Shown in pieces: positions 9,648 through 19,359 of a stretch of DNA of 64,000 bases. The notes under the pieces were generated by a model. The model worked only from the letters and a program-made list of their open reading frames with translations. It had not been told where the DNA came from and searched no databases. Within the stretch, counting starts at the first letter, position 1. Every line of letters starts with the position of its first letter. The position numbers and the translations under genes are program-made. Origin of the DNA: Bombiscardovia apis (GTDB lineage Bacteria > Actinomycetota > Actinomycetes > Actinomycetales > Bifidobacteriaceae); assembly GCF_033095945.1 (NCBI RefSeq), contig NZ_AP026800.1, positions 1,364,001-1,428,000 on the forward strand, read 5' to 3'.

Positions 9648-10723
9648 TGTGCACGCTCCTCTACTTCATCATCAACAGACTCTTGCTCTTGAGCGTCCTG
9701 AGCTGCGCTTTCACGAAAATCCGATTCTTCTTGCTCTGCGACAGCCGACGGAGGCGTAGGAGGCACCGGCTCAGCAACTTCAACGCGCTCTTCCTGCTCC
9801 TGCTCGTCCAAACGCAATCCCTTACCCCATGTGAGCGTTTGTTCAACTGGCGCAAAGACTTCACCGTAGCGGCCCGTCCTGCCGGAATGCACAGAGGATG
9901 CCAAGCGAGCGATTCCTTCATCACTGAATTGACCATCGGCGGCCGGAAGAGCGGCAGCTGGGTCGATAGAAAGCGTCTCTGGGCCTAAAGCCTGCTGAGC
10001 TTTGGCTTCTACATCGGCGTCGGGGAAGAACTTAGCAGAATCGTAAGAACCGTGGCGTTCGTCGCGCATAATTTTACCGCCGTGCAGCTCAACTACACGC
10101 TTGCGCATAGAGTTCACGATTTCTTCGTTGTGGGTAGCCATTACAATTGTGGTTCCCGTGCGGTTAATGGCATCCAACACTTCCATAATGCCCAGCGAAG
10201 TAGTCGGATCCAAGTTTCCGGTAGGCTCATCAGCCAGCAGAATGCCAGGGTGATTCACATAAGCGCGAGCCAGAGCCACACGTTGAGCCTCACCACCGGA
10301 AAGCTCGTGGGGGTAGTTGCGCTCTTTGCCAGTCAAGCCAACAGTCTTGAGTACCTGTGGCACCAAGGTTTTGATAGTCGAACGGCGAGCACCAATCACT
10401 TCGAGGGTAAAGGCCACATTCTGCCAAACAGTCTTATTTGTTAGCAGCTTGTAATCCTGAAACACGAATCCGATAGAACGCCTGTAGAGCGGAATTTGGC
10501 GGCTCTTGAGCCTGCGCAAATCATTACCGGCTACCCGAATCTCGCCTTCAGTAGCTTCCTCTTCTCGCAAGAGCATACGCAAGAGAGACGTTTTACCAGA
10601 GCCGGATGCACCCACAAGAAAGACAAAATCGCCGCGTTCAACCTCAAGATTGATGCCATCTAAGGCTGGACGTGTCCCCCTAGGGTAAATCTTGGTCACG
10701 TCTTTAAGTGAGATCAGTGCCAT
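9644..10723 (-). CDS. ftsE: cell-division ATP-binding protein FtsE with long acidic tail
   Basis: This is the ATPase of the FtsEX divisome complex. The ABC core fills about residues 1-225: Walker A GASGSGKTS, signature LSGGEAQR, Walker B LLADEPTGNLDP, and ATHNEEIV. FtsE proteins are usually about 230 residues; this one has 359, with a C-terminal extension of about 130 residues rich in Glu, Gln, Ala and Pro that looks disordered. The stop overlaps the ftsX start. The tail does not resemble a known domain to me. Confidence 0.94.
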   Translation of the reverse strand: MALISLKDVTKIYPRGTRPALDGINLEVERGDFVFLVGASGSGKTSLLRMLLREEEATEGEIRVAGNDLRRLKSRQIPLYRRSIGFVFQDYKLLTNKTVWQNVAFTLEVIGARRSTIKTLVPQVLKTVGLTGKERNYPHELSGGEAQRVALARAYVNHPGILLADEPTGNLDPTTSLGIMEVLDAINRTGTTIVMATHNEEIVNSMRKRVVELHGGKIMRDERHGSYDSAKFFPDADVEAKAQQALGPETLSIDPAAALPAADGQFSDEGIARLASSVHSGRTGRYGEVFAPVEQTLTWGKGLRLDEQEQEERVEVAEPVPPTPPSAVAEQEESDFRESAAQDAQEQESVDDEVEERAQ

Positions 10724-10851
10724 ACCCTCTCCATTCCATTGCGGTTCAATGCCTAAGACTACATGAGCTCTCTGAGAAGTGCGCTGGCTCCTAGAAGTAT
10801 TCGCTCGAAAGTATCACGCACTCCAAATTCCCTTGCGATGCCGTCGCTAGG

Positions 10852-11985
10852 CTACCTACCCTCTTGTTCAGCTTGTTCCTGCCTGCGCTGCTGATGACGC
10901 CAGCGAATCCCCGCCTCAATGAAGGCATCGATATCGCCGTCAAACACAGACTGAGTCTGCGAAGTCTCGTAGCCAGTTCGCAAGTCTTTCACCATCTGAT
11001 AAGGATGAAGCACATAAGAGCGCATCTGGTCTCCCCAAGAGGCTTTAATGTCTCCGGCAAGTTCCTTCTTCTTCTTGGCCTCTTCCTCATGGCGCAAGAC
11101 CAAAAGTCGAGACTGCAAGACCGCCATAGCAGCAGCGCGGTTTTGAATCTGACTGCGCTCATCTTGCATGGTCACCACAATGTTGGTGGGCAAGTGGGTA
11201 ATACGCACGGCCGAGTAAGTCGTATTCACACCCTGACCGCCAGGGCCAGAAGAACAGTAGGTATCCACCCGAATGTCGGAATCAGGCACATCAATATGGT
11301 CGGTAGGCTCCACTAGAGGAATGACCTCGACAGCCGCGAAGGAAGTCTGCCGGCGCCCCTGATTATCGAAGGGCGAGATGCGCACCAAACGGTGGGTTCC
11401 ACCCTCTACAGAGAGACGCCCGTATGCGTAAGGCGCATCCACTTGGAAGGTAGCAGACTTGATGCCCGCTTCTTCAGCGTAAGAAGTGTCTAACACCTTC
11501 GTCTTGTATCCATGACGTTCGGACCAGCGCAGATACATGCGCAGGAGCATTTGTGCCCAATCAGCAGCATCCACACCGCCTGCACCAGAGCGGATAGTCA
11601 CCACCGCGGGGCGCTCATCATATTCGCCGTCGAGTAAGGTCTGAATCTCCATATCGGCCAAATCTTTGCCAATGGATTCCACTTCGGTCTGCGCTTCGTT
11701 GAGCGTATCCTGGTCGTTTTCTTCGCGCCCCATCTGCTCAAGCGTTTGTACATCTTCGAGGCGGCTGTGGGCCGATTCGAGCTTGCGAAGCTGAGATTGG
11801 AGAGCGGAAAGTTTGCTGGTTACCTGCTGAGCGTGCTCCTGGTTATCCCACAATCCGGGAGCACTCGCCTCTTGTTCGAGTTCATCTATCCGCGAGCGCA
11901 GGGCATCTACATCAAGCGCTTTCGCAATCATCGTATATTTGGCCTGAGCTGCATTCAGGGCCTGAGAAAAATCAAATTCTGCCAT
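10852..11985 (-). CDS. prfB: peptide chain release factor 2
   Basis: RF2 recognises UAA and UGA and triggers peptide release. The 377 residues include the GGQ catalytic motif in [16 protein letters not shown] and the stop-codon recognition SPF in [10 protein letters not shown]. The N-terminal frame runs uninterrupted from [10 protein letters not shown], so there is no in-frame UGA and no programmed +1 frameshift of the kind used by many proteobacteria. It is first in a run with ftsE, ftsX, the hydrolase and smpB, separated from ftsE by about 130 bp. Confidence 0.96.
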   Translation of the reverse strand: MAEFDFSQALNAAQAKYTMIAKALDVDALRSRIDELEQEASAPGLWDNQEHAQQVTSKLSALQSQLRKLESAHSRLEDVQTLEQMGREENDQDTLNEAQTEVESIGKDLADMEIQTLLDGEYDERPAVVTIRSGAGGVDAADWAQMLLRMYLRWSERHGYKTKVLDTSYAEEAGIKSATFQVDAPYAYGRLSVEGGTHRLVRISPFDNQGRRQTSFAAVEVIPLVEPTDHIDVPDSDIRVDTYCSSGPGGQGVNTTYSAVRITHLPTNIVVTMQDERSQIQNRAAAMAVLQSRLLVLRHEEEAKKKKELAGDIKASWGDQMRSYVLHPYQMVKDLRTGYETSQTQSVFDGDIDAFIEAGIRWRHQQRRQEQAEQEGR

Positions 11986-12109
11986 CTGTTGTGTTTCTTT
12001 TCACTGGAAAATGTGCGCTGGTTTTGGGTTCGCTCCAGCGGTCAAAGGTCGTGATTGACGGCAGTGGCGCCTTGCTCGCTATAGATATTCATAGTTCTTC
12101 TAGTCTAAC

Positions 12110-12143
12110 GAGAGCCGGCCCCAAATGTGGGTACCGGCTCTGC
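12110..12143 (-). terminator. hairpin between map and prfB
   Basis: AGAGCCGG and CCGGCTCT form an 8-bp stem around a 15-nt loop just after the map stop on the minus strand. No U-run follows, so it may be a weak terminator or a processing stem. Confidence 0.45.
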
Positions 12144-12154
12144 CCGTCGAGCTA

Positions 12155-12934
12155 TTACTCGTCGCGCGCGGTGAGAATAATCGGATCACCCTCAGTAATG
12201 GCAATCGTATGTTCAGTGTGAGCGCCGCGAGAACCGTCTTCAGAGCGAATAGTCCAACCGTCATCTGGATCCTGGAAGATTTCGTCGGTCGTTGCCATAA
12301 ACCAAGGCTCAATGGCAATCACCAAACCCGGACGCAGCTTGAAACCATGATGGGCCACACCATCGTTGGGAACTAGCGGGTCACCATGCATAGCATGCCC
12401 CACGCCATGACCGCCAAACTCCACGTTCACACTATAGCCCTGTTCATGAGCCACGGCACCAATAGCTGCCGAAATATCGCCTAGACGATTGCCAGAGCGA
12501 GCTTGATCAATACCAGCTTGCAGAGCATCTTCTGTAGCCTTAATCAAACGAAGGTCCTCGGGGTCTGCATGCTCGCCGACCACTAGGCTAATGGCAGAAT
12601 CGCCCACCCAGCCGTCTACGTTAATTGCCAAATCCATCGATAGCAGATCGCCATCTTTCAAAACATAGTCAAAGGGCACACCGTGCAATACAGCGTCGTT
12701 GACCGACAGGCAGATGTAATGGCTAAAGGGACCAGTGCCGAAGTCTGGAGCATAGTCCACGTAGCAGGAAGTAGCGCCCTTGCGCGACTCAATCTGGCGC
12801 TTCACATAATCGTCGAGTTCAAGCAGGTTGACTCCTGGCTTAGCCATGCCTCTCAGGTTTTTTAGGATAGAGCCAACAAACTTGCCCGCAGGCTTCATTT
12901 GTTCTACTTCTTGCTTTGTTTTAATCTCAATCAC
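12155..12934 (-). CDS. map: type I methionine aminopeptidase
   Basis: It removes the initiator methionine from nascent proteins. The 259 residues carry all five metal ligands: Asp in SMDLAI, Asp in VGDSAI, His in GHGVGHAMH, Glu in IEPWF and Glu in HTEHTIAI. It begins with GTG at 12934, about 9 bp after AAAGGA; no ATG lies nearby in frame. There is no N-terminal zinc-finger extension. A short hairpin follows at 12110-12143. Confidence 0.95.
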   Translation of the reverse strand: MIEIKTKQEVEQMKPAGKFVGSILKNLRGMAKPGVNLLELDDYVKRQIESRKGATSCYVDYAPDFGTGPFSHYICLSVNDAVLHGVPFDYVLKDGDLLSMDLAINVDGWVGDSAISLVVGEHADPEDLRLIKATEDALQAGIDQARSGNRLGDISAAIGAVAHEQGYSVNVEFGGHGVGHAMHGDPLVPNDGVAHHGFKLRPGLVIAIEPWFMATTDEIFQDPDDGWTIRSEDGSRGAHTEHTIAITEGDPIILTARDE

Positions 12935-13003
12935 TGCTCGTCGGTCCTTTCACGCGCAACTACTGCTTTACACTCTAAGCCCAAGGCTGCCCTATGCCAA
13001 GAC

Positions 13004-13708
13004 TCAGCGCTGCTTACCGAAGGTAAAAGCGCGGATAAGAGAAGAAATTCCCAAAATTACTAGAGCACATCCACCGAAAATGACCAGCAGAACGGTAGAG
13101 CTTAAGGGGCTGATTAGGATGAAAATACCAGCGACAATAGAGATAACCGCACTGAAGATAGCCCAACCGTTGTGTGACACGGCCCAAGTTTCAGCCAGGG
13201 TTACCACACCTTCCATAATCCAGCCAATGCCCACAATAAGCGTGACCATAACGAGCAGAGTAGAGGCAGATAAGGCTGTGTTCTTAATGACAACTACGCC
13301 ACCGATTGATAGCAATAGACCTACCAGAATGCCCAGTACTCGCCAGCCTCCAGGCATGCCCTGGGCCACCAGTGACGTTACCAAGCGCACGAGGCCCGAG
13401 ATGATGAAGTATATGCCTAGGGCCACAGTGAATACAATCAACGTCTTACCGGGCACAATAAGGAGCGCTAGGCCAATAATCAGCGCCACAGCACCGACTA
13501 TGCCGGTTACCATGCGCACCATATTGATAGACTTTTGAGACAACTCCTCTACAATAAGCTTGAAGGGATCGCGCGGCGGCATGTAATATCCTTGATTAGG
13601 CCGGTATCCCTCCTGATTGGAATCCTGCTTCTGGCCGTTGTACTGCTCCTGATATTGGTCTGAACTCTGATATTGACCGTTGTACTGGCCGTTGTTTGGA
13701 TCGCTCAT
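13004..13708 (-). CDS. DUF308/HdeD-like membrane protein with Gln/Tyr/Asn-rich tail
   Basis: The function is not established. The first 48 residues are a low-complexity Gln, Tyr, Asn and Gly-rich segment on the cytoplasmic side; six hydrophobic segments follow in pairs, each with the short GXX-rich spacing of the HdeD/DUF308 fold. HdeD proteins of enterobacteria are linked to acid resistance, but that role cannot be carried over here. It is monocistronic between map and the divergent pepO-type peptidase. Confidence 0.75.
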   Translation of the reverse strand: MSDPNNGQYNGQYQSSDQYQEQYNGQKQDSNQEGYRPNQGYYMPPRDPFKLIVEELSQKSINMVRMVTGIVGAVALIIGLALLIVPGKTLIVFTVALGIYFIISGLVRLVTSLVAQGMPGGWRVLGILVGLLLSIGGVVVIKNTALSASTLLVMVTLIVGIGWIMEGVVTLAETWAVSHNGWAIFSAVISIVAGIFILISPLSSTVLLVIFGGCALVILGISSLIRAFTFGKQR

Positions 13709-13873
13709 AAGCGCTTCCTTTCATTCGTTCATACTCCAACTCGTCTTCAGTCTATTCCTTTTGATGGCAGTGTATGTGCAGTTACGCACTCAGCCTTTAC
13801 TCCTTTTGAACATGTACATTTTTGTGTGCCTCCTCCTTGCAGCAGACTGGAGCGAGGGTTAGGCTTGAACAGT

Positions 13874-15958
13874 ATGGATAATATACAGCTCAAGTCCGGC
13901 CTCGATCCGGCATCGTTCTCCTCCGTCATCGAACCCAAGAATGACCTCTTCCGCTACGTGAATGGCCCTTGGATTGATACCTATACCCTGCCAGCAGACC
14001 GCTCCCGGTTTGGTTCCTTCGACCAGCTAGCGGAGAATGCCGAGGCACAGATTCGCGATATTCTCGAAGATCCCGACTCCCCCGCTACCAAGTCTGCCGC
14101 GATTTACCGCAGTTTCCTCAACACGGAAGCTATCGAACAGGCTGGCCTCAACGCCATTCGCCCCCAGTTAGAGCGGATTGACCAAGTCTCCAGCAAGCAT
14201 GACTTCGCGCAACTGCTGGGCAGCATGAGCCCCCGCGGCGGCTCCGACTTCTTCGGCATGGGAGTCTATGGAGACCCCGGCAATCCCGAGTTCAACGTCA
14301 TCCATATAGCCCAAGCTGGTATTGGCCTGCCCGACGAAGCTTACTACCGCGAGGATCGGTATGAAAGCATCCGCCAAGCATACGTAGTCATGATTGCTCA
14401 GATGCTGCAACTGGCTGGATATGCCAGCAACGAAGCCGAGGGGCAAGAACAGGCTCAACGTTTCATGGCTTTTGAAACGAAGCTTGCGGCCCAGCATTGG
14501 GATAACGTGGCCACTCGAAACGAAGACAAGACCTATAACCCCACCTCCTTTGATGAACTCAAGTCTGCCTTGAGCAATTTCGATATCCAAGCCTGGGTTC
14601 ATGCCTGGCAGGAGTCCTATGACGCCAGCGAGAGTGCAAAAACTCAGCCAGTTAACTTGCAGCAGGCTTTGGAACACACGATCGTCCATGAGCCTAGCTT
14701 CTTGCAAGGTTTAGACGCGCTCTGGCAGGCTAGCGACTTGGAAGACTTGCAGCTTTGGGCTCGGGTTCATGCCATTGTGGGCCAGGCTTCATACTTGAGC
14801 CGCGACTTTGACCAGACGAGTTTTGACTTTTACGGCAAGGTCCTTTCCGGCTCCACGCAGATGCGAGACCGCTGGAAGCGAGCAGTTTCCTTGGTCAACG
14901 GCATCTGCGGCGAAGAGGTCGGCTTAGAATACGTCAAGCGTCACTTCCCCGAATCCTCCAAGGAACGCATGGAAGAACTGGTAGCCAACTTGATTGACGC
15001 CTACCGCGCTTCTATTTCGACTTCCGACTGGCTGAGCAGCGCCACCAAAGACAAGGCTCTCGACAAGCTGAGCAAGTTCGAGCCCAAGATTGGCTACACC
15101 AAGCAGTGGCGAGATTACAGTGCGCTCATGGTCTCTTCCGATCAGAGCTTGGTTGAGAACATGCTCCAGGCCTCTCTATATGAGAATGGTTATCAGTTCG
15201 CCAAGGTTGGACAGAAGGTCAACAAAGACGAGTGGCTGATGAACCCGCAAACTGTCAACGCTTACTACGAGCCTTCGCTCAACGTAATCGTCTTCCCTGC
15301 TGCCATCTTGCAGCCTCCTTTCTTTAACTCACAAGCAGACGATGCCGCTAACTACGGTGGTATCGGTGCTGTAATTGGTCACGAAATCGGTCACGGCTTC
15401 GACGACCAAGGCAGTAAGTACGACGGCGATGGTCGCCTCAACGACTGGTGGACTGAGCAAGACCGCCAGAACTTTGAAGAGCGCGCCGGCAAGCTGATTG
15501 CACAATACAACGGGTTTGTGCCCCAGCAGTTGGCCGACAAGTATGCTGACACCCCCGGTCAAGCTCCTCACGTCAACGGTGCTCTCACCATTGGCGAGAA
15601 CATCGGAGACTTAGGCGGCGTAAACATCGCGCTCAAAGCCTACGCTTTCGCCATTCAAGAGCAAGCCGGCCAAGAGCAAGATGCTTCCCCTGAGGGTATC
15701 GCCCAAGCCCTTGCATCTGCACCGGTTATGGATGGATTCACCGGCCTACAGCGATTCTTCCTCTCTTACGCCTCCATTTGGCGCTCTACCCAGCGCGATG
15801 AACTGGCCGAGCAGTACTTGCAAATCGACCCGCACTCGCCCGCTGAGTTCCGCACCAACGGCATCGTCTCGAACGTCGACAAGTTCTATGAGGCCTTCGA
15901 CGTAACCGAAAACGATCAGATGTGGCGGGCACCGCAGGAGCGTGTCAGCATCTGGTAA
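13874..15958 (+). CDS. pepO: M13 family (neprilysin-like) metallopeptidase
   Basis: This is a zinc endopeptidase that degrades oligopeptides. The zinc site HExxH is in VIGHEIGHGFDDQG, the third ligand Glu is in GENIGDLGG, and the substrate-binding NAYYEPSLN block is present. Starting at ATG 13874 (MDNIQLKSGL) gives 694 residues, right for PepO; a TTG at 13865 is also possible. The open frame extends upstream to 13673, across the divergent DUF308 start, and this extra part has no family similarity. No signal peptide or membrane segment is seen, so it is probably cytoplasmic. Confidence 0.93.
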   Translation: MDNIQLKSGLDPASFSSVIEPKNDLFRYVNGPWIDTYTLPADRSRFGSFDQLAENAEAQIRDILEDPDSPATKSAAIYRSFLNTEAIEQAGLNAIRPQLERIDQVSSKHDFAQLLGSMSPRGGSDFFGMGVYGDPGNPEFNVIHIAQAGIGLPDEAYYREDRYESIRQAYVVMIAQMLQLAGYASNEAEGQEQAQRFMAFETKLAAQHWDNVATRNEDKTYNPTSFDELKSALSNFDIQAWVHAWQESYDASESAKTQPVNLQQALEHTIVHEPSFLQGLDALWQASDLEDLQLWARVHAIVGQASYLSRDFDQTSFDFYGKVLSGSTQMRDRWKRAVSLVNGICGEEVGLEYVKRHFPESSKERMEELVANLIDAYRASISTSDWLSSATKDKALDKLSKFEPKIGYTKQWRDYSALMVSSDQSLVENMLQASLYENGYQFAKVGQKVNKDEWLMNPQTVNAYYEPSLNVIVFPAAILQPPFFNSQADDAANYGGIGAVIGHEIGHGFDDQGSKYDGDGRLNDWWTEQDRQNFEERAGKLIAQYNGFVPQQLADKYADTPGQAPHVNGALTIGENIGDLGGVNIALKAYAFAIQEQAGQEQDASPEGIAQALASAPVMDGFTGLQRFFLSYASIWRSTQRDELAEQYLQIDPHSPAEFRTNGIVSNVDKFYEAFDVTENDQMWRAPQERVSIW

Positions 15959-15997
15959 TCCGATTTAGAGCGCCAATTCACCTCGCACCGCTCAGCT

Positions 15998-16633
15998 TTA
16001 GAAGGCATCTGGGACCATCTCAGGTGTCTTCTTTTCATTCACCAGGCTTTCGCTACTGGTATGAGCATCCTCGAATGGGTCATCTGGCAAGGGCGGGCAA
16101 GCAGCAGCAGGTTGAAGGCGAGGAGATTCTTGGAGCCAAGGCGCTTGTGCGGGCGCTTGTATAGGAAGCTGCGAAGATTCTCTGCCCACACGTTCTTGTT
16201 GACTTCCCGCCTGCCCATTTGCCCCTGAGCCTGCGCCGGCGTAGCCCTGCTCGTCTGGTCCTCCACCGCTTTTCACCCGTTGAAAAGTCGAAACACCCAT
16301 CGCCATGTCGTGCCCGATACCATCTGCTTCAAGCACCAAAGCAGAACGCTTCTGCCCTTCCTTGGTCCACTCTTCGGTTGAAAGCGAACCGGTTACCAAG
16401 ACTGGGTCGCCCTTATGTAGTGACTGTAAGACATTGTTTGCCAGCGTTTTGAAGGCCTTTACTGTCATCCAAGTGGTGGGAAACTCGCGCCAGGCCTTGG
16501 TTTTAGCATCGTAATACCCGTCCGTTGACGCTAGGCGGAAGGTGCACACTGCCGTACTACCTTCTTGCCCAATGCGTACTGGGTCTTTGCCCACAAATCC
16601 GGCAATCGTTATTCTCGCTTGGTGCATGGCCAT
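15998..16633 (-). CDS. ssb: single-stranded DNA-binding protein (accessory type)
   Basis: The N-terminal 110 residues form an SSB OB fold (ITIAGFVGKDPV, TFRLAST, WMTVKAFKTLANNVLQSL, KGDPVLVTGSL). The remaining 100 residues are Gln/Pro/Gly-rich and disordered. The C-terminus ends DAF instead of the acidic DDDIPF tip that recruits partner proteins, although PDDPFED occurs about 30 residues earlier. This gene does not stand between rpsF and rpsR, so it is probably a second SSB used in repair, recombination or transformation rather than the replicative one. Confidence 0.82.
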   Translation of the reverse strand: MAMHQARITIAGFVGKDPVRIGQEGSTAVCTFRLASTDGYYDAKTKAWREFPTTWMTVKAFKTLANNVLQSLHKGDPVLVTGSLSTEEWTKEGQKRSALVLEADGIGHDMAMGVSTFQRVKSGGGPDEQGYAGAGSGANGQAGSQQERVGRESSQLPIQAPAQAPWLQESPRLQPAAACPPLPDDPFEDAHTSSESLVNEKKTPEMVPDAF

Positions 16634-16961
16634 CTTGTGCCTACCTTTTCTTCATTCATACTCGCGTCTATTGATTCCACACTTAAGTCTTCTCAGTGTG
16701 GACCGCTCGGGCTCAGGTCGGTCGGCTGCTCGTGTCTGCGAGGGGAGAGAAAAGCATAACGCCAACAACCCCTTGCGACCCGAAGCCCTGCGGTAGGAAC
16801 CATCATGCTCTAGTCTGACCAGCCAGTGCCAGCCCAAATAAGAATGTGGTCGAATGTGACCCTCATTCAGCAATTGTGGATAAGTTCACTCTTCACACTC
16901 TTTCGCCAGTCAGATGCGGAGCATAAACTAAAAGCACAAGCACTTGTACGAGAGGACGGGC
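16634..16961. promoter_or_regulatory. divergent intergenic region with inverted repeat and DnaA box
   Basis: This 328-bp gap separates the divergent ssb and xthA genes. An inverted repeat CCACACT / AGTGTGG with an 11-nt spacer lies at 16677-16701, about 45 bp before the ssb start. A perfect 9-mer DnaA box (TGTGGATAA, the complement of TTATCCACA) is at 16875-16883, about 80 bp before xthA. No gene or further structure was recognised. Confidence 0.5.
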
Positions 16962-17834
16962 ATGGCTTACACTTTCATCTCTTGGAATATCGATTCCCTC
17001 AACGCCGCCTTGGCTGGTTCCAGTGACCGCAGTGCCCTGTCTTTAGCTGTCGTTGAGCGCATCGCCCAAGCCGCGCCAGACGTGCTCGCCATTCAAGAGA
17101 CCAAGCTCAACTCGTCCGTTCCCAAAAAGACGGCAGCGCTCACCGGCATCCTCGCCCAGCGCTTCCCCGACTATGAGATTGCCTACAACACTTCCGAACC
17201 CCCAGCGCGCAAGGGCTACGCCGGTACGATGATGCTCTACAAAAAGTCTCTACCCTCCCCCAAGGTCTCTTATCCCTCCATTGGGGCGCCCGAGCCTATG
17301 GATAGCGAAGGCCGCGTCATCACCTTAGAATTCCCCGACTTTTACGTCGTAACGGTCTACACTCCCAATGCAGGCTCTGGCTTGGCTCGCTTGGGTGAGC
17401 GCGGCCTCTGGGATGACTGCTTCCGCCAATATTTGCAGGGCCTCGACCAGTCCAAGCCCGTGTTTGCGGGCGGCGATTTCAATGTGGCCCATGAGGAAAT
17501 CGACCTCGCCAACCCGCAGTCCAATCATCATTCTGCCGGTTTCACCGACGAGGAGCGCGGCAAGTTCAGCGAGCTCTTGGCCGCCGGTTTCACGGATTCC
17601 TTCCGCAAGCTCCACGGCAGCGCCGCGCCCACTTTTAGCGAGGGCAGCAGCGAGCGCAGCATCTACACTTGGTTTGCCCAGCGAGTTCCAACCTCCAAAG
17701 CCAACAATTCAGGCTGGAGAATCGACTACTGGCTGGCCTCCAACCGAGCCGCCAGTGCTATCACCGCCTGCCGCCCTCTGGATACCGGCGCCCGCCTAGA
17801 CCACCTACCCCTAGAACTCCAGTTCAGCCTCTGA
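16962..17834 (+). CDS. xthA: exodeoxyribonuclease III / AP endonuclease
   Basis: It acts in base-excision repair, cutting at abasic sites and trimming 3' ends. The start is ATG 16962 (MAYTFISWN) after GAGAGGA; an in-frame start 18 bp upstream is weaker. The 290 residues show the full ExoIII pattern: FISWNIDSL, IQETKL (metal-binding Glu), TVYTPNAG, GGDFNVAHEEIDL (Asp, Asn), RIDYWLAS and the C-terminal DHLPLEL catalytic His. Length and motifs are complete, so it should be active. Confidence 0.95.
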   Translation: MAYTFISWNIDSLNAALAGSSDRSALSLAVVERIAQAAPDVLAIQETKLNSSVPKKTAALTGILAQRFPDYEIAYNTSEPPARKGYAGTMMLYKKSLPSPKVSYPSIGAPEPMDSEGRVITLEFPDFYVVTVYTPNAGSGLARLGERGLWDDCFRQYLQGLDQSKPVFAGGDFNVAHEEIDLANPQSNHHSAGFTDEERGKFSELLAAGFTDSFRKLHGSAAPTFSEGSSERSIYTWFAQRVPTSKANNSGWRIDYWLASNRAASAITACRPLDTGARLDHLPLELQFSL

Positions 17835-17876
17835 GTTTTACTAGGCACGCCGTAACAACACTGCAAGCGCAGCCAT

Positions 17877-19184
17877 TTAGCTTATTACAGATTCAGCAGC
17901 AGGCTTCCCAGCTGCCCTGACCGGTCGAAGCAACTCAAAACACACCCCAAGCGCTACAAGAATCGTTAGCACTACTAAGGTCCAGCCAGCGCCCTTGGCT
18001 TGTAAGAGAGCCGCGAAAGCAAGGCTAGCCAAGCCATCTGCCAAGTTGTAGGTTGATCCGAGAGCTGCGTTCATCGAAGATTGGAGACTTCCCGCAAATG
18101 CAGGCCCCACAAGCACATACGAACTCACAAACAACGGTGTCATAGCAGCACCAAATAGTAGCGCAGCACAGAAAGCCAACAGCAATGCAAGTATTGCAGG
18201 CAGGAAAGTCGAAACAGCAAATAGTCCTACGGCAGCAAGTAAGAGCAAAGATTCAAACTGATACTGGCGCGAATCACTGGCTTTTAAGCGCATACGCCCG
18301 AAGATAAACCCTGCCAGCGTACCCGACCAGCTTATAAGGCTCAGCAAGACTCCAGACAGGGGTTGACTACCAGTCACCCTCTGCGACCAAGCTGGCAGAA
18401 CGATAGTCAAAGCGCTCATAGCCAACCCCAAGCAAGCAATAGGCAGCAGCAGTGATAGAGCGTTGGGAATCACATCTGGAGCCAACCTCAACTTGAAACG
18501 ATGCCGCTCAGCCCTTGTATCACCTGCCAGCGCGGAGTTGGGCTCAGCAGCAATCGGAGTTCTCAGAAGATGCCGAGTCGCCGTTCCTTGTCTCGAACCC
18601 ACAGCAATAATCAGTGCATTCCCCACAACCGCAAGCACTACTCCCAGCACTATAGCCCAATAAGGGTCGCTCAGAGCCCAAATGAGAGAGGTAAGCAAGG
18701 GAGTCAGCGCGAACGTTAGCTCTTCCAAGACGGAGTCGAGCGCATGCAAGGTCCGGCTAGCTGCTTCACTCGGAGTCAGCTGAGTCCACAGTTCTCGTAT
18801 GACAGCCGGAGTGGGAGGCAGAACAGCAAATCCCATCGCCAGCAGAAGAGCACTGACCCCAAAAAGCGCACCACCAAGAGCTACAGTCTGCGCGGCGATG
18901 ATGAGAGCACCGCCAGCAACCGCTAGGGGCAAGAGCAAACGAGCAGGACTCATTCTTGTTAGCAGCCGAGCCTTATAGGGTGCAGTTACGGCTCCCGCCA
19001 GCATGCTCACGGTTGAGACAATGCCAGCCTCCATAAATTGCGAGCGCGATGTATAAAAGGCCACCAGACCAAACGGAATCAGCCCCGAAGCTGCCCTACT
19101 GATGTTCGCCGCCAGAAGCATAGGTCCGATACTCCGGTCAGCAAGGAGACTCCGGTATGTTGGGAGATTGCTGTTTATCGTCAT
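17877..19184 (-). CDS. MFS transporter, putative exporter
   Basis: A 435-residue major-facilitator protein with about 12 membrane segments. The start is taken at ATG 19184 (MTINSNLPTYRSLLADRS), because the 32 residues further upstream are hydrophilic and unlike the family. The start LLADRSIGPMLLAANISRAASG resembles small-molecule efflux proteins of actinobacteria. A charged central loop separates the two halves. The substrate is not recognisable. It converges with xthA. Confidence 0.8.
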   Translation of the reverse strand: MTINSNLPTYRSLLADRSIGPMLLAANISRAASGLIPFGLVAFYTSRSQFMEAGIVSTVSMLAGAVTAPYKARLLTRMSPARLLLPLAVAGGALIIAAQTVALGGALFGVSALLLAMGFAVLPPTPAVIRELWTQLTPSEAASRTLHALDSVLEELTFALTPLLTSLIWALSDPYWAIVLGVVLAVVGNALIIAVGSRQGTATRHLLRTPIAAEPNSALAGDTRAERHRFKLRLAPDVIPNALSLLLPIACLGLAMSALTIVLPAWSQRVTGSQPLSGVLLSLISWSGTLAGFIFGRMRLKASDSRQYQFESLLLLAAVGLFAVSTFLPAILALLLAFCAALLFGAAMTPLFVSSYVLVGPAFAGSLQSSMNAALGSTYNLADGLASLAFAALLQAKGAGWTLVVLTILVALGVCFELLRPVRAAGKPAAESVIS

Positions 19185-19359
19185 GCCGGTCTGCTTTCTT
19201 GGTGAAGCACCGGTCTTGATCACATCTCCACGGTGCCACGCAAGTTCTCGCACCTGCGCATTCCAGCTATTCCAACCCAACTGGCTTCTAGTTATCTGCT
19301 ATTGTAGCCCCACTTACGTTACTGATTTCCACCAGTTACTAATTACACCGCCAGTGCTC

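Noticed and set aside
10852..11985. Programmed frameshift in prfB
   Set aside because: The frame is continuous from the start through the GGQ motif; there is no in-frame TGA near codon 25.
13673..13873. N-terminal extension of the M13 peptidase
   Set aside because: It overlaps the start of the divergent DUF308 gene and has no resemblance to PepO; ATG 13874 gives the normal length.
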